64,000 bases of DNA from Flavobacterium piscisymbiosum (GTDB lineage Bacteria > Bacteroidota > Bacteroidia > Flavobacteriales > Flavobacteriaceae): contig NZ_JAJJMM010000001.1 in assembly GCF_020905295.1 (NCBI RefSeq), positions 6,200,001-6,264,000 on the forward strand, given 5' to 3'. A program made the translations under genes and the position numbers. The notes below the pieces were generated by a model. The model did no database searches, had not been told where the DNA came from, and saw only the letters and a program-made list of their open reading frames with translations. Of the stretch, positions 36,082 to 45,069 are shown piece by piece (position 1 is the stretch's first letter; each line of letters opens with the position of its first letter).

Positions 36082-36123
36082 AAAAAAGCCTTTCAAAATT
36101 TTACTCTTGAAAGGCTTTTTCTT
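36082..36123. terminator. Terminator of the RND efflux operon
   Basis: AAAAAAGCCTTTCAA pairs with TTGAAAGGCTTTTT. Near-duplicate of the one at 33914. Confidence 0.85.
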
Positions 36124-36143
36124 CTACAAATTAACAGGCAATA

Positions 36144-37595
36144 TTATTTCCATCCTCCGCCTAAGTCTCTGTAAACATGGACAGCAGCATTTAGTTGTTC
36201 TTTTTTGGTATCAACCAATTCTAATTTTGCTTCTAATGCATCACGTTGTGTCATCAACACTTCGAAATAATCAACTCTCGCTGATTTAAACAAATCGTTA
36301 GAAACATCAATAGAAGTATTTAAAGCGTCTACTTGTTTCGATTTAAGATCATAACCTTTTTGAAGATTTTCGATTTTAGAAAGCTGGTTCGAAACTTCTA
36401 AATAAGCATTCAAAACCGTACGATCGTAGTTATACAACGCCTGAAGTTGTCTTGCATTTGCACTTGCAAATTCTGCTTTGATTGCATTTCTGTTGATCAA
36501 CGGTGCAGCAAGATCTCCCGCTAACGAGTATAAAATAGATTCCGGAAACGTAAACAAATAAGCAGGTTTAAAAGCTTGCACTCCAAATGCTGCCGAAATA
36601 TCCAATGATGGATAAAACTCAGCGCGGGCTACTTTTACATCTAATTTTGAAGCTACCAATTCTAATTCGGCTTGTTTTACATCAGGACGATTCGCCAATA
36701 ATTGAGACGGAATTCCTGAACTTACAGCAGCCGGCAATAAACTCAAAAAGTTATTGCTATTTGTTCTCTTGATTTCCTGTGGATATCTACCCAACAAAAA
36801 GTTGATCTTATTCTCTGTTTCTTTGATTTGCTGCAAAATTCCAAACTCCAAACTTTGCGAAGTCAAAACCTCTGCTTCAAATTTCTTAACCCCTAATTCT
36901 GTTGCTCTTGCAGCCTGCTTTTGGATTTTTACAATTTCTAAAGCATTGGTCTGCAATTTGATTGTTTGTTTTACAATATCCAACTGCGTATCTAAGGCCA
37001 ATAATTCGTAATAAGAATCGGCAACTTCAGCAATAAGGTTGGTAATCACAAAGTTTTTACCTTCAACAGTAGCTAAATATCTGTTTAATGCCGCTTTTTT
37101 AGAATTGCGTAATTTTTTCCAGATATCCACTTCCCAATTGGCGTAAGCCGAAATAGTAAAATCTCCTAACGGATCAGGAGTTTCTACACCCGGTTTAATT
37201 TCGGTAGTAGCATCACCCGCACCCTGACTGGTATATCTACCTACTTTTTCTACTCCAGCTCCGGCGCGAACACCAACTGTTGGTAATAAAAGTCCTTTTT
37301 TTACACGAATATCATTTTTAGCAATTTCAATTTCCTGTAAAGTGATATTTAATTCCTGATTGTTTTTCAGGGCAACATCAATTAAATCAACCAGATTTTG
37401 ATCTTTAAAGTAATCTTTCCAGACTAAAGCTGAGGTATTATTGTTTGCGTCCTGAGTTTGGGTTGTTGTACCAAACGATTCAGGAACTGGTGTACTGGTT
37501 GTAGGTGCTGCCTCAGGCGCAGGGGCTTTACACCCTGCTACCGTAAGACATATACCTAACGCAATACCATATTGATATGATTTGAATTTATACAT
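36144..37595 (-). CDS. RND efflux outer-membrane factor (TolC/OprM-like lipoprotein)
   Basis: 483 residues from ATG 37595. Lipoprotein signal (GICLTVAGCKAP). Two OEP repeats of long helices with the beta-strand segments between (LVDLIDVALKNNQELNITLQE, LLANRPDVKQAELELVASKLD, ARAEFYPSLDISAAFG, LEVSNQLSKIENL). It forms the outer-membrane channel of the tripartite pump encoded upstream. Its ATG overlaps the end of the RND gene by 8 bases, so translation is coupled. Confidence 0.93.
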   Translation of the reverse strand: MYKFKSYQYGIALGICLTVAGCKAPAPEAAPTTSTPVPESFGTTTQTQDANNNTSALVWKDYFKDQNLVDLIDVALKNNQELNITLQEIEIAKNDIRVKKGLLLPTVGVRAGAGVEKVGRYTSQGAGDATTEIKPGVETPDPLGDFTISAYANWEVDIWKKLRNSKKAALNRYLATVEGKNFVITNLIAEVADSYYELLALDTQLDIVKQTIKLQTNALEIVKIQKQAARATELGVKKFEAEVLTSQSLEFGILQQIKETENKINFLLGRYPQEIKRTNSNNFLSLLPAAVSSGIPSQLLANRPDVKQAELELVASKLDVKVARAEFYPSLDISAAFGVQAFKPAYLFTFPESILYSLAGDLAAPLINRNAIKAEFASANARQLQALYNYDRTVLNAYLEVSNQLSKIENLQKGYDLKSKQVDALNTSIDVSNDLFKSARVDYFEVLMTQRDALEAKLELVDTKKEQLNAAVHVYRDLGGGWK

Positions 37596-40500
37596 GATTG
37601 TTATCAATTTCTTCTGTTAATGGATTTTCTTCTTCATGTTTTACCAATTTATATTTCTCTGCAATTTTGGCAAAAATGAAATACAAGCCCGGAATTACAA
37701 ATACCCCACAAATAGTACCTATAAGCATACCTCCGGCAGCTGCAGTACCAATGGTTCTGTTACCAATTTTACCCGGACCAGTAGCAAAAGCAAGTGGCAA
37801 TAATCCCGCAATAAAAGCAAAAGAAGTCATCAAAATAGGACGGAACCTCGCTTTCGCCCCTTCCATTGCGGCTTCAAGTACTGATCTTCCTGCTGCATGT
37901 CGCTGTATGGCAAACTCTACAATCAGTACGGCATTTTTACCTAGTAAACCAATAAGCATTACCATCGCTACCTGAGCATAAATATTGTTTTCTAATCCTG
38001 TTAACTTTAACAATAAGAAAGCTCCAAAAATACCTGCCGGTAAAGAAAGAATTACTGATAATGGTAAAATAAAACTCTCATATTGAGCTGCTAATACCAG
38101 ATACACGAATCCTAAACAGATCATGAATACCCAAATTGCCTGATTACCCTGAGCCACCTCATCTGCAGAAATACCTGCCCAGTCAATATCATATCCTCTA
38201 GGCAATTTTTTAGCTGCAACTTCCTGAATTACTTTAATTGCTGTACCAGAACTATACCCTGCAGCGGCAGAACCACTAATTTGTGTAGAAGTATACATGT
38301 TGTGTCTCGTAATTTCTGAAAGTCCGTATACTTTTTCTAATCTCATGAAAGCCGAAAAAGGAACCATTTCATCACGATTATTTTTAACATAAAGTTTTAA
38401 AATATCATCTGGCTGAGCACGATATTCCGGAGAAGCCTGAACAATTACTTTATAGTTAATTCCGTATTTAATAAAACTAATTTCGTAGTTACTACCCACA
38501 AGAGTTGACAAAGTATTCATAGCGTTTTCGATTGAAACTCCTTTTTGCTGTGCCATATCATTATCTACTTTCATCATGTACTGAGGGAAACTAGAGCTAT
38601 AGAAACTAAATACGTTAGATAATTCGGGATGAGTGTTTAACTCTTTCACAAAATCATTATTTACCTGCTCCATTTTTTTGTAATCATTAGAACCTGTTTT
38701 GTCTAACAAACGAAGCTCAAATCCTCCGGCAGCACCATATCCTGGTACAGCAGGCGGTTGAAAGAATTCGATATTAGCTCCCGCAATATCTTTAGATTTC
38801 TCTTCTAATTCGGCCATAATCTCAAGAACAGAATGCTTTCTGTCACTCCAGTCTTTAAGGTTAACCAAACAAGTTCCTGAGTTTGATCCCGTACCTTCAG
38901 ACAGAATTTCATAACCTGCCAATGAAGAAACGGATTTTACTCCATCTATCTTTTCAGCGATTTTCTGTAATCTTTCTGCAATATTATTGGTTCTTTCTAA
39001 TGATGAACCCGGTGGTGTCTGAATTACAGCATAAAACATACCCTGATCCTCATTCGGGATAAACCCGGAAGGAACGGTACTACTAATCAACCATGTTCCG
39101 GCGCAAAACCCAAGAAGTGCAATAATAGTAACAGCTCTTCTGTTTACAATTTTACCTAATAGATTTTGGTATTTGCCTTGCGCTAAATTGAATTTATTAT
39201 TAAAACCATCTATAAATACATTTACAGGGGTTTTCTTTTTAACCTCACCATGATTGTTTTTTAACATCATCGCACAAAGCGCCGGTGTCAAAGTCAAAGC
39301 CACAATACCAGAAAGGATAATAGCCGTTGCCATAGTTACAGAGAACTGTCTGTAAAATACCCCAACAGGACCAGACATAAATGCAACCGGAATAAATACC
39401 GCTGCCATTAAGAATGTAATCGCTATAATCGCTCCTGCAATTTCGTGCATCGCTTTTTTAGTTGCTTTGAGTGGCGAGAGATGTTCTTCCTCCATCTTGG
39501 CGTGAACAGCTTCGATTACAACAATCGCATCATCGACGACGACCCCAATAGCTAAAACTAAAGCAAATAATGTGATTAAGTTTAATGAAATATCAAAGAA
39601 TGTCATGAAGACAAACGTACCTATCAATGATACCGGTACCGCAATTGCCGGAATAACCGTCGAACGCCAGTCTCCTAAGAAAAGGAATACTACAATACCT
39701 ACCAGAATAAAAGCTTCAACAAGTGTGTGAATTACTTTTTCGATAGAAGCATCAAGGAATTTAGAAACGTCATACGAAATTTCATAATCCATTCCTTTAG
39801 GGAATCTTTGCTTAATTTTTTCCAATTTAGCTTTTACCTCCTCAATAACCTGATTGGCATTACTACCAAATGATTGTTTCAATACAATAGCCGCAGAAGG
39901 TCTACCATTTAAGTTCGAATAGATATCGTACATCGAACTACCAAATTCTACTTTCGCAACATCTTTCAAGCGTAAAAGTTCCCCGTTAGCGTTTGATTTT
40001 ACCACAATATTCTCATATTGCTCTTTGGTTGTAAAACGTCCTGAATATTTTAATACATATTCAAATGCCTGAGAACGCTTACCGGAACTTTCTCCCGTTT
40101 TACCAGGCGAAGCTTCTAAACTCTGACTTGATAATGCTTCCATTATTTCATCTGCAGAAATTTTATAAGCCAACATACGATCCGGTTTTAACCAAATACG
40201 CATTGCATATTCACGTGTTCCTAAGATATCTCCGGAACCAATACCATTTACCCTTTTCAATTCTGAAAGTACGTTGATATCAGCATAATTGTACAAGAAC
40301 TTCATGTCGGTATTTTTGTCTGTACTGTAAAGATTCACATACATCAACATACTCGGCACTTCTCGTGTAATTTTAATACCTTCTCTAATAACTAATGGAG
40401 GTAGCTTATTAGTAACCGAAGCTACACGGTTTTGAACGTTAATCGCAGCCTGATTAGGATCTGTTCCTAAGTTAAACACTACTTTTATAGTAGCTTCACC

Positions 40501-40755
40501 ATCATTTCCCGCATCAGAAGCCATATATTTCATTCCGGGAACCCCATTTAAGGCTCTTTCCAGAGGAATTACAACAGCTTTGATCATCAATTCACCATTA
40601 GATCCTGGATAATCTGCGGTAACATTCACCATTGGTGGTGAGATTGTAGGGAACTGTGTAATAGGTAAACTTAATACCGACAATACCCCTAAAAAGACAA
40701 TTATAAGCGATATTACTATCGACAATACAGGTCTTTGAATAAATTTATTAAACAT
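37588..40755 (-). CDS. RND efflux pump inner-membrane transporter (HAE1/AcrB-like)
   Basis: 1055 residues, normal for HAE1 pumps. N-terminal FNKFIQRPVLSIVISLIIVF is helix 1; the proton relay Asp pair is in IGVVVDDAIVVIEAV; the hallmark PGSNGELMIKAVVIPLERAL and GSS/PGY regions of the porter domain are visible. Drives drug or small-molecule export with the proton gradient. Middle gene of the adaptor-pump-channel operon, 25 bp after the adaptor stop. Substrates unknown. Confidence 0.95.
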   Translation of the reverse strand: MFNKFIQRPVLSIVISLIIVFLGVLSVLSLPITQFPTISPPMVNVTADYPGSNGELMIKAVVIPLERALNGVPGMKYMASDAGNDGEATIKVVFNLGTDPNQAAINVQNRVASVTNKLPPLVIREGIKITREVPSMLMYVNLYSTDKNTDMKFLYNYADINVLSELKRVNGIGSGDILGTREYAMRIWLKPDRMLAYKISADEIMEALSSQSLEASPGKTGESSGKRSQAFEYVLKYSGRFTTKEQYENIVVKSNANGELLRLKDVAKVEFGSSMYDIYSNLNGRPSAAIVLKQSFGSNANQVIEEVKAKLEKIKQRFPKGMDYEISYDVSKFLDASIEKVIHTLVEAFILVGIVVFLFLGDWRSTVIPAIAVPVSLIGTFVFMTFFDISLNLITLFALVLAIGVVVDDAIVVIEAVHAKMEEEHLSPLKATKKAMHEIAGAIIAITFLMAAVFIPVAFMSGPVGVFYRQFSVTMATAIILSGIVALTLTPALCAMMLKNNHGEVKKKTPVNVFIDGFNNKFNLAQGKYQNLLGKIVNRRAVTIIALLGFCAGTWLISSTVPSGFIPNEDQGMFYAVIQTPPGSSLERTNNIAERLQKIAEKIDGVKSVSSLAGYEILSEGTGSNSGTCLVNLKDWSDRKHSVLEIMAELEEKSKDIAGANIEFFQPPAVPGYGAAGGFELRLLDKTGSNDYKKMEQVNNDFVKELNTHPELSNVFSFYSSSFPQYMMKVDNDMAQQKGVSIENAMNTLSTLVGSNYEISFIKYGINYKVIVQASPEYRAQPDDILKLYVKNNRDEMVPFSAFMRLEKVYGLSEITRHNMYTSTQISGSAAAGYSSGTAIKVIQEVAAKKLPRGYDIDWAGISADEVAQGNQAIWVFMICLGFVYLVLAAQYESFILPLSVILSLPAGIFGAFLLLKLTGLENNIYAQVAMVMLIGLLGKNAVLIVEFAIQRHAAGRSVLEAAMEGAKARFRPILMTSFAFIAGLLPLAFATGPGKIGNRTIGTAAAGGMLIGTICGVFVIPGLYFIFAKIAEKYKLVKHEEENPLTEEIDNNHV

Positions 40756-40780
40756 TTTTATATTTTTTTAATGATTAAAC

Positions 40781-41863
40781 CTATTCTGCTTTTACGCGCA
40801 AATGATTGATAACCGTTTGAGGAGCTTGGTATTCGAATGTGATTTTATCGTTTTCTTTTACTTTCTGAACTCCTTCAAGTAAAATCTTGTCGTTTTCAGT
40901 AAGTCCGGTCTTTATAACATATAAATCAGGGATTTCACCTGTAATTGTAATTTCTCTTGAATTCACTTTATTGTTTTTATCAACAACAAAAACATATTTT
41001 TTATCCTGAATTTCGTAAGTCGCTTTTTGCGGAATTACGATAGCATTTTTAAGAGGAACCATCATCTGAACTTGTCCTGTTTCGCCGTTTCTAAGTAATT
41101 TTGCTGAATTAGGGAATCTTGCTCTAAATGCAATATTTCCGGTTTCATTATTAAATTCACTTTCGATAACTTCTACGTTTCCTTTTTCTTTAAAAATATC
41201 TCCATTCGCTAAAACAAGGCTAACTTTATTGTCAGCACGATCTTTTACGTCTGTTTGGTATTGTAGATATTCAGGTTCTGATACATTGAAGTAAGCAAAC
41301 ATCTGACTGTTGTCTGAAAGACTTGTCAATAATTCGCCTTCGTCGATAAGACTTCCTAATTTTAAAGGGATACGGTCAATAGTTCCGTCAAACGGAGCTC
41401 TGATTTCAGTAAATGATAAGTGAAGTTTTGCCAATGCAACCTCAGCTTTTGCAGATTGCAGTTTTGCCTGGGCCACACTTAATTCGTTTTTAGAAACGAT
41501 ATTTTTATCAGCCAGTAATTTTGAATTTTGCAATTCAATTTCTACTGATTTTTGTTCAGCCTGTGCTTTAAGCAATTCAGCCTGATACATGTTTGGCATA
41601 ATTTTAAACAACAGCTGTCCTTTTTTTACAAACTGTCCCTCATCAACATAAATATTTTGTAGAAACCCTTTTTCCTGGGCGCGAAGTTCGATGTTTCGAA
41701 CAGATTTAATTTGCGAAACATACTCCTTCGTAAACGAAGTATCAATTCTAACCGGATTGGTCACGGTGAATTTTTCTGCTTCTTCTTTTTCTTCTTTTTT
41801 AGTTGTACAACTAGTGAGGCACACAAGGGCAAATAAGCCTGTGAACAAGATAATTCTTTTCAT
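40781..41863 (-). CDS. RND efflux periplasmic adaptor (AcrA-like lipoprotein)
   Basis: 360 residues. Lipoprotein signal (LFALVCLTSCTTKK), lipoyl-like half motifs (ELRAQEKGFLQNIYVDEGQFV and KLHLSFTEIRAPFDGTIDRI) flanking a helical hairpin (about 95-150), then beta-barrel and membrane-proximal domains. First gene of the efflux operon. No regulator gene adjoins it. Confidence 0.93.
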   Translation of the reverse strand: MKRIILFTGLFALVCLTSCTTKKEEKEEAEKFTVTNPVRIDTSFTKEYVSQIKSVRNIELRAQEKGFLQNIYVDEGQFVKKGQLLFKIMPNMYQAELLKAQAEQKSVEIELQNSKLLADKNIVSKNELSVAQAKLQSAKAEVALAKLHLSFTEIRAPFDGTIDRIPLKLGSLIDEGELLTSLSDNSQMFAYFNVSEPEYLQYQTDVKDRADNKVSLVLANGDIFKEKGNVEVIESEFNNETGNIAFRARFPNSAKLLRNGETGQVQMMVPLKNAIVIPQKATYEIQDKKYVFVVDKNNKVNSREITITGEIPDLYVIKTGLTENDKILLEGVQKVKENDKITFEYQAPQTVINHLRVKAE

Positions 41864-42038
41864 GATTTTAATGGAAATTAAGCGATTGAATGCTTGGAAT
41901 ACAGTGATTCCTTTAGATGAAAAAATGCATCAGGCAGCCTTAGTTATAACTTAACTTTCATACAAGAAGAAGTAAAAAAAATATACATCAACAAGATATG
42001 CAGGATTACAACTTAGGTAACCGATGTATACTGTTGAA

Positions 42039-42422
42039 TCAAATTCTTAAAACCTGTTGGGTAATGTAAATAGGATTTGACTGGCCACAGAATGGCACGA
42101 AGATTTTAAAACGATTGTAATCATTTACAATAGTCTGACTTGAAAAGGAAAGATACCAATTGTCAAGTAAACTGTAGTTTGTTGCAAAAAACTTGTTCGT
42201 AAGTCCATCTCGAAGATCATCACTTCCAAGATATTCTTCCTCAAGATCTACATCGGCATCTTCAATGATTGAACTGCCCTGATCCTGATTAGTGAATTTC
42301 ACTCGGTGCTTTTTCTCAAGAGTATGATGATGAAAGTTTTTAGGAGTACCCGCATTAAGATATTGCCCTCCGCCAAGCAGAAGCAAATTCATGAATACTA
42401 AAAATACTATTAACTTTCTCAT
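42039..42422 (-). CDS. Hypothetical secreted protein
   Basis: 127 residues starting MRKLIVFLVFMNLLLLGGGQ (signal peptide); an 11-codon upstream extension is in frame but would bury the signal peptide. The mature part has an acidic block (EDADVDLEEEYLGSDD) and an aromatic C-terminus (YLSFSSQTIVNDYNRFKIF). No family recognised. No clear terminator is seen between it and the efflux operon. The 42456-42659 gap holds nothing recognised. Confidence 0.65.
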   Translation of the reverse strand: MRKLIVFLVFMNLLLLGGGQYLNAGTPKNFHHHTLEKKHRVKFTNQDQGSSIIEDADVDLEEEYLGSDDLRDGLTNKFFATNYSLLDNWYLSFSSQTIVNDYNRFKIFVPFCGQSNPIYITQQVLRI

Positions 42423-42659
42423 TTGGGTGCGAAAGTAAGCAAAGTATCGAAACAAAAAAAGATTTTTTTATAAGCTTTAACATTTAACAAAAACGAAAAC
42501 GTTTTCATTGATTTTTTATTTACGAAATATATTAAATCGCTATTTTTTTATGTTCAATTATCTTAAAAATCCTTAATAAAAACAAGTTTAATATGAGAGA
42601 AAAAGATTACTCGTTAAAAATCATCAAAAACACAATTATTTGATATTGTTTATTTTAAT

Positions 42660-43085
42660 TCAATAATTTCGCTTATAGTTTTCTAATAAAATTTCCATTA
42701 TTGTAAATTTCTGATTTGCTTTAACAAAAGTTTTATGAGTATCTTTCATTCCAAATTTCTCATAAAAAGTTTTTTTACTTGTTCTGGCATTGCACCACAT
42801 TTTGTTCAAATTCTTTTCTTTTGCTAGCTTCAAAATATAGTTTAGAAGCTGAGAAGCAATTCCTTTTCCCTGAAATTCTTCTAAAGTGGCTAATTTTCTA
42901 AATTGCATTTCATCATCAACTATAAAGCAGGAAACGATCGAAACTAGTTTTTCCTGATCAAAAACACCAAAATGCAATCCTAGATTATCTTCTTCTAATT
43001 GTACAAATTCAAAGGGCTCATCCGGCCACATTACTTCATGCCTGATTTGCCAGGTTTGCGAGGCTTCAATTGCTTTTATTTCCAT
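42660..43085 (-). CDS. GNAT-family N-acetyltransferase
   Basis: 141 residues. Acetyl-CoA site FRKLATLEEFQGKGIASQLLN (motif Q/R-x-x-G-x-G/A, here QGKGIA) and MWCNARTSKKTFYEKFGM are typical. Substrate unknown. A minus-strand -7 TAAATTTG (complement of 43110-43117) sits 25 nt upstream of the ATG. Confidence 0.85.
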   Translation of the reverse strand: MEIKAIEASQTWQIRHEVMWPDEPFEFVQLEEDNLGLHFGVFDQEKLVSIVSCFIVDDEMQFRKLATLEEFQGKGIASQLLNYILKLAKEKNLNKMWCNARTSKKTFYEKFGMKDTHKTFVKANQKFTIMEILLENYKRNY

Positions 43086-43259
43086 AAATCATTTATTTCA
43101 TCAACTGTACAAATTTACAGGATTTGCGAATCATATTTTTCTCATGAACCAAAAACACATTTCACTCACTATCAAAAACATACATCAAATAAATAAGATA
43201 AATCATTCTTTTCTGAGTAATAATATTTATTTTTATGCTATCTAAAAATAAATCCAGAT

Positions 43260-43823
43260 ATGAAAAAATTCATTTTAGCAGCATTATTATGTATTAGTGT
43301 AAATGGTTTTGCACAATTGATACAATTTGGACCTCAGTTTTCTTATAATATTACTTCTCCACTTACCGATGATTTTAGCTCAAAAAGCTCCGGAACTGGA
43401 TATGGCGTTGCGGGATTTGCAAGAGTAAATTTATTGCTTTTTTATGGACAGGCAGAATTTGGTTATGCTAAATCAGAATTTAGTCTTTCGCAAACCGGAA
43501 TTGGAGAAACTGAATATAAATTATCAGGAACTGATGCAACTCTCCTTATTGGTTTTAAAGTAGTTCCTTTAGGAAAATTAGGAAATGTTCGAATTTTTGC
43601 CGGATATAACTGGAAAAGTTACTCTGATATTAAAGCCAATAATAGTTTGAATTATATTGCTTTTGAAAAAAACAACAGTAGTATTCTTGGCGGAGTTGGT
43701 GTAGATTTATGGAAACTGACTTTAGATTACAGATACCTCGCCGGAGTTACGGATCTTGATCCTTCTGGCAGAAATATAAAAACTGCAGTTTCTAATATTT
43801 CGCTTGGTTTTAAGTTTTTATAA
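43260..43823 (+). CDS. Outer-membrane beta-barrel protein
   Basis: 187 residues with a signal peptide (MKKFILAALLCISVNGFAQ) and about eight amphipathic strands, ending in an aromatic C-terminal strand (ISLGFKFL) as outer-membrane barrels do. Resembles the OmpA-barrel/porin-like 'outer membrane beta-barrel' family (PF13568 type). Monocistronic with its own terminator. Confidence 0.85.
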   Translation: MKKFILAALLCISVNGFAQLIQFGPQFSYNITSPLTDDFSSKSSGTGYGVAGFARVNLLLFYGQAEFGYAKSEFSLSQTGIGETEYKLSGTDATLLIGFKVVPLGKLGNVRIFAGYNWKSYSDIKANNSLNYIAFEKNNSSILGGVGVDLWKLTLDYRYLAGVTDLDPSGRNIKTAVSNISLGFKFL

Positions 43824-43840
43824 AAAAGAAATTAAACATA

Positions 43841-43878
43841 AAAAAAGGGAATCTGATTATCTTAGATTCCCTTTTTTC
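43841..43878. terminator. Bidirectional terminator
   Basis: AAGGGAATCT pairs with AGATTCCCTT, then T-run, between convergent genes. Confidence 0.85.
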
Positions 43879-44496
43879 TTATTTTACTTTAACATAAAAA
43901 CGTTCTATGTTATCGTTTTCTATTTTCTCAACACCGTTATCGCTTGTTTTACCAACATTTATTACACGAAGTTCATCTGATTTTTCATTAATCGAACAAT
44001 TCCATATTGTCCCATCTGATAAAATTACATCCGAGAATAATGCATCAGATTCATGTTGATTATAATAAACCAAAGGTTCTGATTTGATGACTTTCTTTTC
44101 CTGAGTTTTTTTATTTTTCTCAAAAAACAAAATTTCAGTTGGCATAATTGTAATAAATTCCTCAACATCTTTTTCTACACTACTTGCGTTTTGGTTAGAT
44201 GCCCAAACCGGTTTATCTCCGTTCATTTTCCAGGTTCCTAAAGCCTGAGTCAAAATAGCCTGTCTCAAAACAGTTTTCAAAGTATCTACTTTTTGAATGG
44301 ATTCTTTACCAATTTCGGTATCAGGTTTAATTTTGGAAGCAAGATGAAATAAATCAAGGGCTTTTTTAAAATCAGCTTTTTTATAATACGAAACAGCTAA
44401 TTCGTATCGGCTTTTTTGAAATGCAGTTTTAGAATCGTTTTGAGCAATTGTTTTAGAGACAATTAATAAAACAATTAAGAGTAAAAGTTTTTTCAT
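43879..44496 (-). CDS. Secreted hypothetical protein with N-terminal TPR-like hairpin
   Basis: 205 residues. Signal peptide (about 1-18, SKTIAQ), then a TPR-like unit (SRYELAVSYYKKADFKKALDLF, followed by HLASKIKPDTEIG) and a C-terminal beta-rich domain beginning at TWKMNGDKPVW. An interrupted paralogue lies at 47112-47735. Function unknown. A minus -7 TAGGTTTG (complement of 44524-44531) lies 28 nt upstream. Confidence 0.75.
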   Translation of the reverse strand: MKKLLLLIVLLIVSKTIAQNDSKTAFQKSRYELAVSYYKKADFKKALDLFHLASKIKPDTEIGKESIQKVDTLKTVLRQAILTQALGTWKMNGDKPVWASNQNASSVEKDVEEFITIMPTEILFFEKNKKTQEKKVIKSEPLVYYNQHESDALFSDVILSDGTIWNCSINEKSDELRVINVGKTSDNGVEKIENDNIERFYVKVK

Positions 44497-44599
44497 TTTT
44501 TGTAGTAGGTTTTATTTTTTTTGCAAACCTAGTTTTTTAATTCTAAAACTTTTACCGCATTTCTTATTTTTTTTACCAAAAACTTTCCTGCATTAAGTA

Positions 44600-44636
44600 A
44601 AAAAGAGAGAATCTAAATAGCTAGATTCTCTCTTTT
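44600..44636 (-). terminator. Intrinsic terminator
   Basis: AAAGAGAGAATCTA pairs with TAGATTCTCTCTTT, downstream of the ACT-domain gene on the minus strand. Confidence 0.8.
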
Positions 44637-44667
44637 AATAGGTAGGAATAAAGTAAGCAGGACTAAC

Positions 44668-45060
44668 TTAAACCGAAAATGAATGTAAAATCTCCATTGC
44701 TTTTTCCACATCTTTTTGATTAACAAAAATATGATCATGATAATATGCCGCAACAACATTACAACTGATTCCTTGCTCTGAAAGCGCTTTCGAAAATGCA
44801 GCCGTAAGACCAACAGCTTCTAATGAAGAATGTACTGTAAGCGTTATCCAGGACATTACAACCGAATAATCTAATTGTAATTGATCGGCGATTTCTTTTT
44901 TTAGAATTAATGTAATAGCTTCTTTTTCTTTGAATAACATTACAACGTTATTCAAATCCAGATTTTCAAATTTCTCTACTTTACAAAAAACATAATCACC
45001 TGAAACGTGTTCCGGTTTCATACTTTTAAGCAATATTTCTAAATCTTTTTCTCCCGACAT
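44668..45060 (-). CDS. ACT domain-containing protein
   Basis: 130 residues with two ACT-like halves (about 1-60 and 60-130). The second has AVGLTAAFSKALSEQGISCN and AYYHDHIFVNQKDVEKAMEIL, the mark of small CASTOR/DUF-type ACT regulators of amino-acid metabolism. Starts 9 bp after the M1 peptidase stop, so likely the second gene of that operon. Confidence 0.85.
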   Translation of the reverse strand: MSGEKDLEILLKSMKPEHVSGDYVFCKVEKFENLDLNNVVMLFKEKEAITLILKKEIADQLQLDYSVVMSWITLTVHSSLEAVGLTAAFSKALSEQGISCNVVAAYYHDHIFVNQKDVEKAMEILHSFSV

Positions 45061-45069
45061 GGTTACATA

